Shown: positions 15,920-25,523, counted from the stretch's first letter. The stretch: DNA of 64,000 nucleotides from Paenibacillus farraposensis (GCF_020736845.1 NZ_JAFFQR010000112.1:1008451-1072450), one strand, 5' to 3'. Notes: a model not told the origin generated them from the letters alone. Program-made: numbers and translations.

Positions 15920-16700
15920 CCCACACGTCTACATACGGAAAGCGGATACCTAGCTCCCAAGCCAGCGTAAGCATCACCACAAAATAACCAATAAACACAA
16001 TATCTACAGTTGAATAGCGAATGACATAATAATACGTGCGCTTGGTTTCATTAACAAAGCCTTTGGCCTCCATCGCGATAGCGATTCGCTGTGCGCGCCG
16101 GATGCTTTGGGCGAGCAGCGGAATCGCAAACTTGCGAAGCGTGGCATACATATTCCATTTGGACACATGCTGATGCGAACCTCGAATGCGGTGGGCATGT
16201 CTCAACGTCTGGAATTCCTCTAGCATGATCGGCATCATCCGCATGGCGGCCAAAAAACTGTACGCATACTTCGGCGGAAGCTTCCATTGCTGCATCAGCG
16301 AATAAAAAAGATTTACCGGACGCGTCGTCAAGCCAAATAGCAAGCCTGCTGCCGCCATACACAGCGCACGAAAGCCCAAATGCATGCCCCGATAAAAGCT
16401 CTCCTCCGTAACATGAATCAGCCCCCATGCCCACCAGGTCGTCACTCCTTTTCCGAACAGCATCATGCCAGCCGAGGTAGAAATAAACACCACTATAAAA
16501 GGGGAGGCATACAGCAGCAGCCGCTTCCACGGATGCCCCGACCAGACCAGCAATAGCAGGATGGCACACGCTACATTCAACATGATGTTCGGATTATGAA
16601 TGACAATTACGATCACGAACAGCAAGAAAAACATAACGAGCTTTAGCCCCGGATTCACACGATGCAGCCATGTTTCATGATGGGGAAAAGACAGATTCAT
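15909..16700 (-). CDS. ykoC: ECF transporter transmembrane component, YkoC-like
   Basis: 263 residues with about five membrane spans. The EcfT coupling region is AAMRMMPIMLEEFQTLRHAH followed by RIRG. A second coupling element, AIAMEAKGF, sits near residue 220. It overlaps the ATPase gene by 26 nt and belongs to the ykoE-ykoD-ykoC set behind a TPP riboswitch. The complex is therefore predicted to import thiamine or its hydroxymethylpyrimidine precursor. Its stop codon lies in a triplicated 11-bp repeat, so the tail could have changed length recently. Confidence 0.88.
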   Translation of the reverse strand: MNLSFPHHETWLHRVNPGLKLVMFFLLFVIVIVIHNPNIMLNVACAILLLLVWSGHPWKRLLLYASPFIVVFISTSAGMMLFGKGVTTWWAWGLIHVTEESFYRGMHLGFRALCMAAAGLLFGLTTRPVNLFYSLMQQWKLPPKYAYSFLAAMRMMPIMLEEFQTLRHAHRIRGSHQHVSKWNMYATLRKFAIPLLAQSIRRAQRIAIAMEAKGFVNETKRTYYYVIRYSTVDIVFIGYFVVMLTLAWELGIRFPYVDVWDVR

Positions 16701-18159
16701 GCCGCAGCTCTCCCTTCTGCACCCGCCATGTAGCTGTACAGTACCGGCGAACGATTTCCGGATCGTGCGTAACCATCACTATGGCTGTGCCTGCCGTTCT
16801 AAGCTCCTCCAACATATCCAGGATAACAAAGGTATTACGCGCATCCTGCCCAAAAGTCGGTTCATCCAGCAACAGCACGTCCGGCTTACGGATCATAGCC
16901 GTGGCAATACTCAGCCGTCTCTTTTGTCCGAGCGAAAGCTGATACGGATGGCGTTCGTCCAGCCGCTCCAGTCCGAACTGTACGAGCATTCGATTCACGC
17001 GCTCACTGCGCTGTTCGGCTGTAAACAAATTCGTGGGTAACGAATACTCCAGTTCCTTCCGTACAGTATGCGCTACGAATTGCAGCTCGGGATTTTGGAA
17101 CACGAACGCAATACGCTCTGCCAGCTCTTCCGTACCACCAGCCTCTACTCCGTCCACACGATAACGTCCCTGGGTGTAAAGCAAGCGCATCATAGAAAGC
17201 AGCAGCGAACTTTTACCCGCCCCGTTTTCACCGACCACGCCAATCCAGTCGCCCGGATTCACCTGCACCTGCTCCGCATGAATGACTGGACTTGATCCAC
17301 GCAAGCCGCAGAAACGTTCCAGCTCCAGTAAAGCAGATTTAGCCGCCGAGACGGATGGTCTATCGGCATTACCCGCCCCATTTTGCTGCATTACTTGCTC
17401 TCTCCAACGCGGCGAGGATGCTTCATCCCATACCCCCGGATACCATACACCATACTCGGACAAGGCCTGCCGATGCACATGAAATACTTCCTCCGCGTCT
17501 CCGTCCGCAATGATCTCCCCTTGAGCAGAAAGCACTACAATCCGATCCACATTATGGATAATTTCATTTATTTTATGCTCTACGATCACCAGCGTCTGGT
17601 CTCCCGAAATGTGGCGAATCGTATCCCACACCTGTGAGGTGCCTTCTTCGTCCAGTAAAGCCGTGGGTTCATCCAGAAAAAGCACCTCTGGCTCCATCGC
17701 CAGCACAGACGCAATGGCCAGACGCTGCTTCATCCCCTGTGACATGCTGCCAATAGGCATGTGTACATCATCTACTGAAAGTCCGACCTGATTGAGCAGC
17801 TCGCGAATACGGGGCGGCATTTGTTCACGGGGAACCTGATTATTTTCCAGTACAAAAGCCAGCTCCTCGTCTGCATACGACATACAAAACTGTGTATCTG
17901 GATCTTGAAATACGATACCGGAAAGAGCCGGGATTACGGCAGCATCGCATTTCATAGGCACTTCAATCGTACGCGGAATCAGGCCGCTCAGCACCTGAAG
18001 CAGCGTTGATTTGCCGCATCCGCTCGGCCCAAGCAGCAGCAGCTTTTCCCCTTTGCGGACGGATAAAGACATATTATGAAAAAGCAGCTCCTGCTCACCG
18101 GGGAATTTCAAACGAAGACGGGTGATCGACGCCACCACATCCCCGACTGCCCGGTTCAT
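16675..18159 (-). CDS. ykoD: ECF transporter double ATPase, YkoD-like
   Basis: 494 residues with two fused ABC domains. Domain 1: Walker A GPSGCGKST, Q-loop VFQDPDTQF, signature SMSQGMKQR, Walker B VLFLDEPTA. Domain 2 (about residue 275 on): GENGAGKSS, VFQNPELQF, LSLGQKRRLS, VLLLDEPTFG. The fused arrangement is that of YkoD rather than separate EcfA1/A2. The start overlaps the ykoE stop by one base, and the end overlaps ykoC by 26 nt, so translation is probably coupled. It energises uptake via YkoE. Confidence 0.9.
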   Translation of the reverse strand: MNRAVGDVVASITRLRLKFPGEQELLFHNMSLSVRKGEKLLLLGPSGCGKSTLLQVLSGLIPRTIEVPMKCDAAVIPALSGIVFQDPDTQFCMSYADEELAFVLENNQVPREQMPPRIRELLNQVGLSVDDVHMPIGSMSQGMKQRLAIASVLAMEPEVLFLDEPTALLDEEGTSQVWDTIRHISGDQTLVIVEHKINEIIHNVDRIVVLSAQGEIIADGDAEEVFHVHRQALSEYGVWYPGVWDEASSPRWREQVMQQNGAGNADRPSVSAAKSALLELERFCGLRGSSPVIHAEQVQVNPGDWIGVVGENGAGKSSLLLSMMRLLYTQGRYRVDGVEAGGTEELAERIAFVFQNPELQFVAHTVRKELEYSLPTNLFTAEQRSERVNRMLVQFGLERLDERHPYQLSLGQKRRLSIATAMIRKPDVLLLDEPTFGQDARNTFVILDMLEELRTAGTAIVMVTHDPEIVRRYCTATWRVQKGELRHESVFSPS

Positions 18160-18755
18160 TAATCCAGCCCCTTGTAATCCTGCTGTGTTGCAGGTCTCAA
18201 GGTTCGCGTGACCCCGGTTACCTCCAGTGCCTTGGCCAGATAGAATGCAAATACCCCGGCAATCACAATGCTGCCTAGCATGCGGAATCCAATATACAAC
18301 ATGTAATTCCAGGTCGAAAGCTGATCAATATAACCGTAGCTGAAGTCCAGAATCAGAGAGGTGACAGCCGCTCCAACAGCAGCCAGTGATGTGACCCACA
18401 GGTTGGCGTTCCTGTACAGAAAAATCGCGAAGAACAGCTCCGCTCCCAATCCTTGCAGCAGACCATAGTACAAGGTGGACATTCCCCATTCGCTTCCCAG
18501 AAAAGCACTGACCGTTGCCGCAGCCACCTCTGCCAAAATCGTAACCCCTGGCTTGCGAATGATGAGATAAGCGAACGTGCCTGCCATAAACCACATGCCA
18601 TACATCAGTTGCTCAGCGTGCAGACCGAATGGCTTCATCAAATCATAGGCAGGTCCCCATATTTTATAGACCAGCCCGAACACAACAGATATAACAATCG
18701 TGACCAGAATATCTGTCAGCTTCAACCCTTTGGACGCTCTTACATTAGTATTCAT
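18159..18755 (-). CDS. ykoE: ECF transporter substrate-binding subunit YkoE (thiamine/HMP)
   Basis: 198 residues from ATG at 18755 (AGGAG about 11 nt upstream); a longer frame reaches back into the leader terminator and is unlikely. Features: KLTDILVTIVISVVFGLVYK, the aromatic segment YGMWFMAGTFAYLIIRKPG, then STLYYGLLQGLGAELFFAIF and a final ARKAL-like cytoplasmic tail. It is the S-component of the ykoEDC importer. Expression is predicted to be off when TPP binds the upstream riboswitch and the terminator forms. Confidence 0.9.
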   Translation of the reverse strand: MNTNVRASKGLKLTDILVTIVISVVFGLVYKIWGPAYDLMKPFGLHAEQLMYGMWFMAGTFAYLIIRKPGVTILAEVAAATVSAFLGSEWGMSTLYYGLLQGLGAELFFAIFLYRNANLWVTSLAAVGAAVTSLILDFSYGYIDQLSTWNYMLYIGFRMLGSIVIAGVFAFYLAKALEVTGVTRTLRPATQQDYKGLD

Positions 18756-18801
18756 TGATGATATACTCTCCTTTTTCCTTAAAATAAGCCTCTTGGCCAA
18801 T

Positions 18802-18840
18802 AAAAAAAGCCTGTCCGGAGCTGAATCTCCAGGCAAGCTT
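18802..18840 (-). terminator. Riboswitch-controlled terminator before ykoE
   Basis: GCCTGGAG ... CTC and CAGGC arms followed on the minus strand by a run of seven T. It lies between the TPP aptamer and ykoE, 47 nt before the start, as expected for an expression platform. Confidence 0.75.
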
Positions 18841-19090
18841 TATGCGCAGTACTAAGGTGATCACCATACAAATCATCAGTTGTCGATAGGTCTCATATAA
18901 CTGTAGTCTAAGCTACTTCACTGAAACCAAGCCAAAGTCAGGCGCAAAACAAAACACTTCATAGTAGTCGTGAGTAGTCGTGCGAAGCATTCTACAGACC
19001 CGCAGCTACTTAGCTTATTATTATGATATGAATCGAATCCATCGACAAACCGCAAAACAAGCGGTATTCCTGTTTCTTGTATAGTGCTCT

Positions 19091-19180
19091 AGATTTCTCT
19101 ACGCTGGCATTACCCAGATCAGATTTCACGGTCGGTGGCAGGAACCACCCTCTCAGCCTGACTATCTCAAGCTCCCGACA
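19091..19180 (-). ncRNA. TPP (THI-box) riboswitch aptamer
   Basis: The minus strand shows the conserved CAGGCTGAGAGGG and, after the variable arm (GGTGG ... CCACC), CTGATCTGGGTAATGCCAGC followed by GTAGAGAAA. These are the pyrimidine- and pyrophosphate-sensing cores of the THI element. The aptamer is about 250 nt from the terminator and 340 nt from ykoE, a long leader. I see no gene in between. Confidence 0.92.
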
Positions 19181-19252
19181 ATGCTTTTCAATTCACTATA
19201 ATGTACACCACATCTATGACTTTGACAATCCTATTTACAATTCAATAACGAT

Positions 19253-19756
19253 CTACACGGAAAATTGGCTCCCGGCTGAGGAATTCCTGTTCTGAATAGC
19301 ATGTATGCCCATGACAACCACAATCAGTTCATAACTATCCAGTAACAGGGAGCCATTTTCCAAATGAAATGTCCCGGACTGGAACCAGCGATTGGTCTGA
19401 TTGAATACGGCCACTGTCTTCCCATCATGCCCCTGTATGGCATATTCCTTGGAGAATGCAGGAGATGTAATCTCATAGACACCTCGCGGCCCAGCATCAT
19501 ATTCATATCTTTTGGACATCAAGCTCATTCGGACTCGCAGGACACCGGCTAATTGCCCGGTAGCGTCTCTCACTTCCCACTTGCCAACAAAAAAGCGAAA
19601 TTTGCCGCCATAGGCCAGCCTTCCTCCAGCATCATATACATCTACGGATGAGTTAAAGGCGCTTTTCAAATCCACACTTCCCGCCACTTCGCCATTGCCA
19701 TCCATAATCTCGGTCAGTCCTGTGCTAAAAAAGTTGTCCCTGAAAAACAATTCCAT
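19253..19756 (-). CDS. LURP-one-related (Tubby-like C2) family protein
   Basis: 167 residues, ATG with GGAGTGATGACAG upstream. Repeating beta-strand pattern with family marks: FFRDNFFSTGLTEIMDGNGE, GGKFRFFVGKWEVRDATGQL, SLMSKRYEYDAGPRGVYEI and NRWFQSGTFHLE. The family has a Tubby-like barrel of unknown role (YxjI in Bacillus). It is monocistronic, 44 nt from the next gene. Confidence 0.75.
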   Translation of the reverse strand: MELFFRDNFFSTGLTEIMDGNGEVAGSVDLKSAFNSSVDVYDAGGRLAYGGKFRFFVGKWEVRDATGQLAGVLRVRMSLMSKRYEYDAGPRGVYEITSPAFSKEYAIQGHDGKTVAVFNQTNRWFQSGTFHLENGSLLLDSYELIVVVMGIHAIQNRNSSAGSQFSV

Positions 19757-19799
19757 CTGTCATCACTCCGATTGCATAATCATGCATACTACATTAGTC

Positions 19800-20609
19800 T
19801 TATTCCGCAATAGTTAATCCGAAAAAGCGTTTGGCCGTCTCCGTCGTCGCAATTTCGATCTCCATCATGCTCCGACCTGTACATTCGGCAATCATAGCGG
19901 CAATGTGAGCGAGATAGAAGGGCTCATTACGGCCATCTTTTGGCTTCACGGGCAAATTACGCGGGGTCAGGAATGGAGCATCCGTTTCAATCATCAAACG
20001 ATCCAGAGGAATATCCCTGACCAATTCACGCAAATGCTTGCCGCGCCGTTCGTCACAGATCCAGCCTGTAATACCAATATACAGATCCATTTCTATATAC
20101 GTATGTAATTCCTGTGCGGTTCCGGTAAAGCAATGCACCACTGCCTTATCCACAACCCCCTGATGCTCCCGCAGCATAGCGACAAAGTCCTCATGTGCAT
20201 CCCGCTCATGCAGAAATAACGGCATATGCAGCTCACCCGCCAGTTGGATTTGTTCCCCTAACCATCGGCGCTGCACATCACGCGGAGAAAAATCACGGTT
20301 ATAGTCCAGTCCGCATTCCCCTATGGATACGACCTGCGGCTGACCCGCGAGCTGGCGGAGCTGCTGAATCGTATCTGCGCTGCAGTTTTTGGCATCATGA
20401 GGATGCACACCAGCCGTCGCGTACAGCTTGCCAGGATAACGCGCTGCATACTCAGAAGCGTCTCGACTGCTGCGGACACTCGTCCCGGTAATAATCAGAG
20501 GCGTAATCCCTTCGGCTGCCGCTCTCTCTACCACCTGCTCCCGATCCGTACGAAACGAACGGTGCATCAAATTCACGCCAATATCAATCAATGGTGTACC
20601 CATACCCAT
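19800..20609 (-). CDS. TatD family metal-dependent hydrolase
   Basis: 269 residues, AAGGAGG upstream. Metal ligands as in TatD DNases: IDIGVNLMHRSF (the usual DxHxH here reads D-I-G-V-N), GVHPHD, GECGLDY, PLFLHERDAH, VHCFTG and ETDAPFL. The N-terminal HxH is not canonical (N and H), which resembles the true TatD subgroup with an IGVNL start. Role: 3'-5' exonuclease/deoxyribonuclease or deacylase. Confidence 0.9.
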   Translation of the reverse strand: MGMGTPLIDIGVNLMHRSFRTDREQVVERAAAEGITPLIITGTSVRSSRDASEYAARYPGKLYATAGVHPHDAKNCSADTIQQLRQLAGQPQVVSIGECGLDYNRDFSPRDVQRRWLGEQIQLAGELHMPLFLHERDAHEDFVAMLREHQGVVDKAVVHCFTGTAQELHTYIEMDLYIGITGWICDERRGKHLRELVRDIPLDRLMIETDAPFLTPRNLPVKPKDGRNEPFYLAHIAAMIAECTGRSMMEIEIATTETAKRFFGLTIAE

Positions 20610-20659
20610 CTAAATCCCTCCTTTGTAAGCTACAATCCCGAATCAATCGACTCCGATTC

Positions 20660-21478
20660 CTATGCTTCCCATACTTCCTTCACCGCAGCGAGGAACAAAT
20701 CATCCAGCTGCTGGTCACGTCCACCCTCCATATACTGGAGCAAAGGCGCCGTCTGTTCAAAATAAGCAATTTGCTGTCGTATAAAATCATTTACCACCGA
20801 AAGCTGTGGCTCAATATCAAGCTCCTCGCCCGCTTTTTTTCGTTCCAGCAAATGTTCAATAACTTGATAAAGCTCTGTATCTGGTGGAATGAATGCCTCC
20901 AGCAGCGTTTTAAATTCCATCGGGGGCATGCTATGATTTCGTTCAATCCAGCCGCAGGCCAGCAGCGGGCGCAGTACGTAAAAATACTTTTTGATCTTCA
21001 CCTGCTCTCCCTGTAAATAATCCCTGTAGTTCCCCCGTGCCATATTCAGATAGTGATACATGCAGGATTTCGGCGAGAAAGTTAACGGCGATATAGCGCG
21101 AATCTGCTCAGCGACTGAATATTGTTCCAGATAGGGAATCGGAGATTGCAACCATTCCAGCAAAGGCGGATTGGACTTGCGAAACAGATTGAGCGCCTTT
21201 TTCAAATCCCAGCCGTTCATATCCAGCACATCACTGATCGGCCGCTCAATCACATCGCGCTTGTCAAAAATGGACAAATACCATTCCATCGGTCTTACAT
21301 AGATAAAACGCACATCATAGTCACTATCTTGTGAAGGAAATCCCCATGCCCGACTGCCTGATTCACAGGCATATACAATGCGCACCTGCTCCCCCTGCTC
21401 CAAGGCTCGCAGCTCACGCAAAATCGTTTCGCGCATATCCGGTCTGATTAAATCCTGCTTATCATTCATATCGATCAT
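20660..21478 (-). CDS. RlaP/YcgL-like nucleotidyltransferase
   Basis: 272 residues. The N-terminal polymerase-beta signature is intact: GSRAWGFPSQDSDYDVRFIY gives G-S ... D-x-D. The following helices (KALNLFRKSNPPLLEWLQSP, KSCMYHYLNMARGN, KKYFYVLRPLLACGWIE) match the family of predicted nucleotidyltransferases proposed in RNA repair (RlaP). No RtcB-like partner is near. It lies just upstream of tatD in the same direction (50-nt gap). The substrate is unknown. Confidence 0.75.
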   Translation of the reverse strand: MIDMNDKQDLIRPDMRETILRELRALEQGEQVRIVYACESGSRAWGFPSQDSDYDVRFIYVRPMEWYLSIFDKRDVIERPISDVLDMNGWDLKKALNLFRKSNPPLLEWLQSPIPYLEQYSVAEQIRAISPLTFSPKSCMYHYLNMARGNYRDYLQGEQVKIKKYFYVLRPLLACGWIERNHSMPPMEFKTLLEAFIPPDTELYQVIEHLLERKKAGEELDIEPQLSVVNDFIRQQIAYFEQTAPLLQYMEGGRDQQLDDLFLAAVKEVWEA

Positions 21479-21666
21479 GCCATCCCCTTTCCAAACAATT
21501 TTTCCTGATACTATCTTTGATGGATTTTTATGTTCTATATGACAATAAACGTCGAAACTTCTCTGTTATTTCCTTTCCCCCAGTTCGGGAGGCCATACCT
21601 TTAACACTTGAAGCGCTGCATACCGATTGGATATGACAACTTCTATATCTATAATCCTTGATTTTG

Positions 21667-21774
21667 GAAGCTGTGAACAGAGTGAAAGTATTGCATAGAT
21701 AAATCATTTACGGCATTTTCCGTTGTGCCAAATAGCGTCGGGATGTTCAAGTGTTGCTTGATCCAGTGAAAGGA
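21667..21774 (-). mobile_element. Remnant of an IS4-family transposase
   Basis: On the minus strand FHWIKQHLNIPTLFGTTENA matches the conserved block around the third catalytic region of IS4/IS231-type transposases. Flanking frames are broken and no inverted repeats were found. The rest of 21479-22050 is non-coding as far as I can see. Confidence 0.55.
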
Positions 21775-21999
21775 TACCTCTATCTACCTTCAAAATCACG
21801 GAAGATGACCACACGGTGACGCTTCACCGAACGACACTGTGGCGTGCCCAGTTGACAGGTCAGATCCCAATCGTGATAGATTTTTTCATGGAGTGTCGTC
21901 ACCTTTCGGTTGGTTTGTAGGGGTACAACATTTTACCGAGTTGACGATTCCCCTTCTACCATTTAGTGGTTAATCAACAGGCCTGACCTACGTGAATAG

Positions 22000-22034
22000 A
22001 CCAACCATTTGTCCATTAGACAAAAGGCTGGCCT
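22000..22034 (-). terminator. Hairpin downstream of cysK
   Basis: CCAGCC..TTTGTC and GACAAA..GGTTGG arms about 20 nt beyond the cysK stop. The T tail is weak, so termination efficiency is doubtful. Confidence 0.45.
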
Positions 22035-22053
22035 TTAAACTACGATTTCATCC

Positions 22054-22977
22054 TTATCCGAATATCCCCATGCTCAAATAACGCTCTCCGGTGTCAGGTG
22101 CAATACAAAGCACCCGCTTGCCTGCTCCCAAACGCCGTGCTTCCTGAATGGCCGCCCATATCGTAGCTCCACTAGAGGGTCCGACGAGAATCCCTTCCTG
22201 GGCGGCGATAGCCCGGGTCATTGCAATCGCATCCTCATCGGCGACCTGTACGATTTCGTCATAGACCTTCGTATTCAGCACGTCAGGAATAAATCCCGGA
22301 CTGGTACCGACCAGCTTATGCGGACCGGGCTTTCCCCCGGACAGTACCGGCGAGCCCATTGGCTCGACTACAACCACCCGTAAATCCGGCAAATGCTGGC
22401 GCAGCACTTCACCCGTTCCCGTGATAGTCCCGCCCGTCCCCGAAGAAGCAACGAACACATCCAGATTTCCTTCCGTCTGCTCCAAAATTTCAAGCGCCGT
22501 CGTTGTGCGGTGGATGTCGGGGTTAGCCTTATTCTCAAATTGATGCGGGATAAAGCTCCCTTCAATCTCAGCCCCCAATTCGAGCGCCTTGCGAATTGCG
22601 CCTGGCATCCGCTCCTCCGCCGGGGTCAGCACGACCTCCGCCCCGTATGCCTTCAAAATATTGATACGTTCCTTCGTCATGTTCGACGGCATCACCAGAA
22701 TTGCACGGTAGCCTCGGGCGGCCGCATTCATCGCAAGACCGATTCCTGTATTGCCACTGGTCGGCTCAATAATGGTGCCTCCTGGCTGCAGCTGCCCCGC
22801 CTTTTCCGCCTCGGCAATCAGATTGCCTGCCGCCCGATCCTTAACGCTGCCGCTTGGATTAAAATATTCCAGCTTTACATACACCTCTGCATCCTCCGGC
22901 CTTGTGAGCCGCTGAAGCCGTACACAGGGCGTATCTCCAATTAAATCTGTAATGCTATGTACCACTTTAAGTGTCAT
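22054..22977 (-). CDS. cysK: Cysteine synthase A
   Basis: 307 residues. PLP lysine Lys46 in NPSGSVKDRAA. Phosphate and substrate loop TSGNTG (73-78). PLP-phosphate loop SSGTGGTITGTG and C-terminal GPSSGATIWAA. It makes cysteine from O-acetylserine and sulfide in the cytoplasm. Length is standard. There is no S-box or T-box in the 80 nt before the start that I can recognise. The gene is monocistronic. Confidence 0.95.
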   Translation of the reverse strand: MTLKVVHSITDLIGDTPCVRLQRLTRPEDAEVYVKLEYFNPSGSVKDRAAGNLIAEAEKAGQLQPGGTIIEPTSGNTGIGLAMNAAARGYRAILVMPSNMTKERINILKAYGAEVVLTPAEERMPGAIRKALELGAEIEGSFIPHQFENKANPDIHRTTTALEILEQTEGNLDVFVASSGTGGTITGTGEVLRQHLPDLRVVVVEPMGSPVLSGGKPGPHKLVGTSPGFIPDVLNTKVYDEIVQVADEDAIAMTRAIAAQEGILVGPSSGATIWAAIQEARRLGAGKRVLCIAPDTGERYLSMGIFG

Positions 22978-23099
22978 CTCTATCCCCTCCTGGGTCGTTC
23001 CACCAAACGTTATTTACGATCCTAATACCCTGTAACCTTTAAGTTCAACTTATATATCAACATAACATAATTAGTTATTCCCGCCCTCCGTATTTGTGC

Positions 23100-23255
23100 T
23101 TCCCGTCCTCCTTGCTATGGCTGACCCTGGGTGCCTTCGCCACTGATATGAACGAATTCGTCATTATGGGACTTCTGCCCAATGTAACCCACGATCTTCA
23201 TGTTACGATTCCGCAAGCCGGGCAGATCATCACCAGCTACGCGCCCGTTCATTGA
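23100..23255 (+). pseudogene. N-terminal scrap of an MFS transporter
   Basis: A plus-strand frame reads LLWLTLGAFATDMNEFVIMG and then LLPNVTHDLHVTIPQAGQII before a stop. This is the first helix and loop of an AraJ/YdhP-type drug transporter, close to the family of the broken gene at 11160. It has neither a start with RBS nor the remaining eleven helices. Confidence 0.65.
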
Positions 23256-23294
23256 AGTGCAAGTCCCTTTTTTCTATAGTCTCCGTCTGAATGC

Positions 23295-24293
23295 TCAGTT
23301 CAGCCATCGGTCAAAGAAATCCCGATACCCCTGCTTCATCACCTTGCTCGAAAACTGTTCCATGGCGTATGCCTGATTTTCCATCGAAACCCGGCGCGGT
23401 GAAGCGGCAGCCATATTGACCAGCTCGAACCAGTTCTTTTCATTCCCTGAAAAAGAATGCGTAGAGCTGATATGCCCGTAGCAAGGGTGCTCCGGCTTGA
23501 CGACGATTTTCCCCATGGCCAGCGCTTCGGTCAGCGGCATCGCAAACGTATCGAACTTGGAGCAGTTCCAATACACCTTCGCCGTGTTCATCAGCGCAAA
23601 CACCTCATCCTGTGTCAAGGCAAATTGAAGCTTTACATTATCCGGGATATCATATTTCTTCATGCTTTCCTTGTAGCGTTCACCGCCAAATACCATATAG
23701 ATATCCTTGTCAGGATTATGCCGCGCATACTCCAGCACCAGATCAGGGCGCCGATTCTCCTCATCTCTCCCAATCCACATCACCCGGTTCTCCACAACCT
23801 GCGAAGGGTCGAAATATTTTTCCACCAGCCGCTCATTAAAGCCAATCGGGATGACGGTCACATCGGTTACACCAAACTTGGATGCCATCTCCTGCTTGAG
23901 AAAAGCAGTCTGCACAATAGCCTTGTCCACAATCTGATAAAAAGGCTTCATCATCTCGTAGCCTGTCAGCGCCGGATCAGGAAAACTGTGGGGAAAAAGC
24001 ACACTGTTTTTAAAAAACATGTTCAAATAGGTAAAGCCGGATACTGTATAAATAACATGCTCAATTTGCTGGTTATGAAGCTGGTCCAGTACGATATCAT
24101 AATTGACCAGATCGCCCTTTTCGTGCTCATAGCCTGGAAGCCAGTCATGGCTGCTCACATGGCGCTCCGGTGATACAAATACGATATCCACTCCTAATTC
24201 CAGCCCGATCTGCTTTAGACGTTCTGCAAAAATGCGAGGACCCTGTGCCTCAGCAAATTGTATCTTTCTCATGACCAAACCGACTTTTTTCAT
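23295..24293 (-). CDS. Glycosyltransferase family 4-like protein
   Basis: 332 residues. The N-terminal half has a Rossmann pattern (DIVFVSPERHVSSHDW, FPHSFPDPALTGYEMM). The C-terminal half carries the GT-B donor domain: VMWIGRDEENRRPDLVLEYA, YMVFGGERY, and the retaining-GT signature region KFDTFAMPLTEALAMGKIVV. It is unusually short for GT4 and lacks a classical E-x7-E. The acceptor is unknown; the next gene upstream is an APH-like kinase. Confidence 0.75.
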   Translation of the reverse strand: MKKVGLVMRKIQFAEAQGPRIFAERLKQIGLELGVDIVFVSPERHVSSHDWLPGYEHEKGDLVNYDIVLDQLHNQQIEHVIYTVSGFTYLNMFFKNSVLFPHSFPDPALTGYEMMKPFYQIVDKAIVQTAFLKQEMASKFGVTDVTVIPIGFNERLVEKYFDPSQVVENRVMWIGRDEENRRPDLVLEYARHNPDKDIYMVFGGERYKESMKKYDIPDNVKLQFALTQDEVFALMNTAKVYWNCSKFDTFAMPLTEALAMGKIVVKPEHPCYGHISSTHSFSGNEKNWFELVNMAAASPRRVSMENQAYAMEQFSSKVMKQGYRDFFDRWLN

Positions 24294-24346
24294 CTATTTC
24301 CCACTCTCTTTAACGATAATTTTGCATTCCGGTCCTGAACCGCTAT

Positions 24347-25342
24347 TTATTCACAGCGTTGAACTTGTCCCCATTCCATCATCGCTGCGCATTCGTTCAA
24401 GCAGGCTGACGTTGCCTCCAGTTGAGCTTCTAACTGCTCTTTTGACCATTTGTTGCTATTTCTATGCACATCCGCTCCAATCCTCTGCAAATCACTGTGA
24501 ATAAGCAGCAGCATCCACAGCGAAAATATCACGGCAAACATGCCATATTCCAGCATAAATACCGCTCGATCCACACTTATACCCAGCAGCTCAAGCTGCT
24601 CCAGATACGTGTCCAGCATACGAATACGCAAATCGGACGTCATGTGACGCGGGAACAACGGATGAGACATGTCGATCAGATGATACACATCCCAGAGCGG
24701 TATGTTCAGATGAGCATGCTCCCAATCCAGCACCACAAGCCGCTCGCCGCTCAATGCATAGTTCCCCGAATGAAGATCGCCATGCGACAGTACAAGCTGC
24801 TGTGAGAAAGACGGATGCTCTAGCTGTGCATAAATACGTTCCACCTGCTGCCTGGAGAATCCCAGCGAACGGCAAAGCTCCAGCACATCAGGCTTGCGCT
24901 CGTACAGTTCAACGACCATATCCTGAATGAGCGGCTTCGGCCCCCGCAGCGGAAGGCCAGTAAAACGCTCTGCCGGTAAAGCATGCCACCATGCGACAAG
25001 TCCAATAGCTCGCAGCATGGTTTCTTCTTTATGTATATGATGCAGCGGACCAAGGTCCTCGAAAATCATCCATTCCCCTCCGCCATCCGTGACAGCATCA
25101 GACCAGTCCAGCAGTCCTGGATAGATGGATGGCAACGAAGGAAGCACATGCTCATATATCCATCTCTCCCGGCCTTCCTGCTCTTCATTTGTTAGCGGCT
25201 TGAACACATAACTTTCAGAAGGAGATACGTAAAAACGTTCTACATGCCGGCCATTGGTACCTGTATATAAAATTTCGCGATTCTGTATCAGCGTATCATT
25301 CAAAGTACTATCGGCGTTCACATAATGATGAAATAGATTCAT
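24347..25342 (-). CDS. Aminoglycoside phosphotransferase (APH)-fold kinase
   Basis: 331 residues from ATG at 25342 with GGGGAG close upstream; a longer frame to 25384 has no RBS. The kinase Brenner motif LSHGDLHSGNY and Mg-binding VLDWEHAHLNIPLWDVYHL are intact. The N-lobe has the VFKPLTNEEQ lysine and WMIFEDLG hinge. Such proteins phosphorylate small molecules such as choline, homoserine or antibiotics. It reads toward the glycosyltransferase with a 53-nt gap, so a shared glycan or small-molecule pathway is possible. Confidence 0.8.
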   Translation of the reverse strand: MNLFHHYVNADSTLNDTLIQNREILYTGTNGRHVERFYVSPSESYVFKPLTNEEQEGRERWIYEHVLPSLPSIYPGLLDWSDAVTDGGGEWMIFEDLGPLHHIHKEETMLRAIGLVAWWHALPAERFTGLPLRGPKPLIQDMVVELYERKPDVLELCRSLGFSRQQVERIYAQLEHPSFSQQLVLSHGDLHSGNYALSGERLVVLDWEHAHLNIPLWDVYHLIDMSHPLFPRHMTSDLRIRMLDTYLEQLELLGISVDRAVFMLEYGMFAVIFSLWMLLLIHSDLQRIGADVHRNSNKWSKEQLEAQLEATSACLNECAAMMEWGQVQRCE

Positions 25343-25442
25343 AGCTCCCCAACTCTTTTGTATAAAATGTAATAGCATGATCATATCATAGCACTTATTC
25401 TGAACGAAACCCGGATCTTACATGATAACTTTTGTCGTTATC

Positions 25443-25496
25443 AAAAAGAGGCTTGTCCCATTCAGATCCTGGCGATCTGTTGGACAAGCCTCTTCT
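25443..25496 (-). terminator. Strong terminator of the pectate lyase locus
   Basis: AAGAGGCTTGTCC ... GGACAAGCCTCTT with a second inner stem (CAGATC/GATCTG), then TTTTTGAT on the minus strand. Confidence 0.85.
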
Positions 25497-25523
25497 TATA
25501 TTCCTGCTCTATCCTAATTCGTA

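Noticed and set aside
18756..18836. N-terminal extension of ykoE to 18836
   Set aside because: It overlaps the riboswitch terminator, and a good RBS fits ATG at 18755.
23032..23100. S-box or T-box leader for cysK
   Set aside because: No conserved riboswitch core or T-box sequence could be found in the region upstream of cysK.
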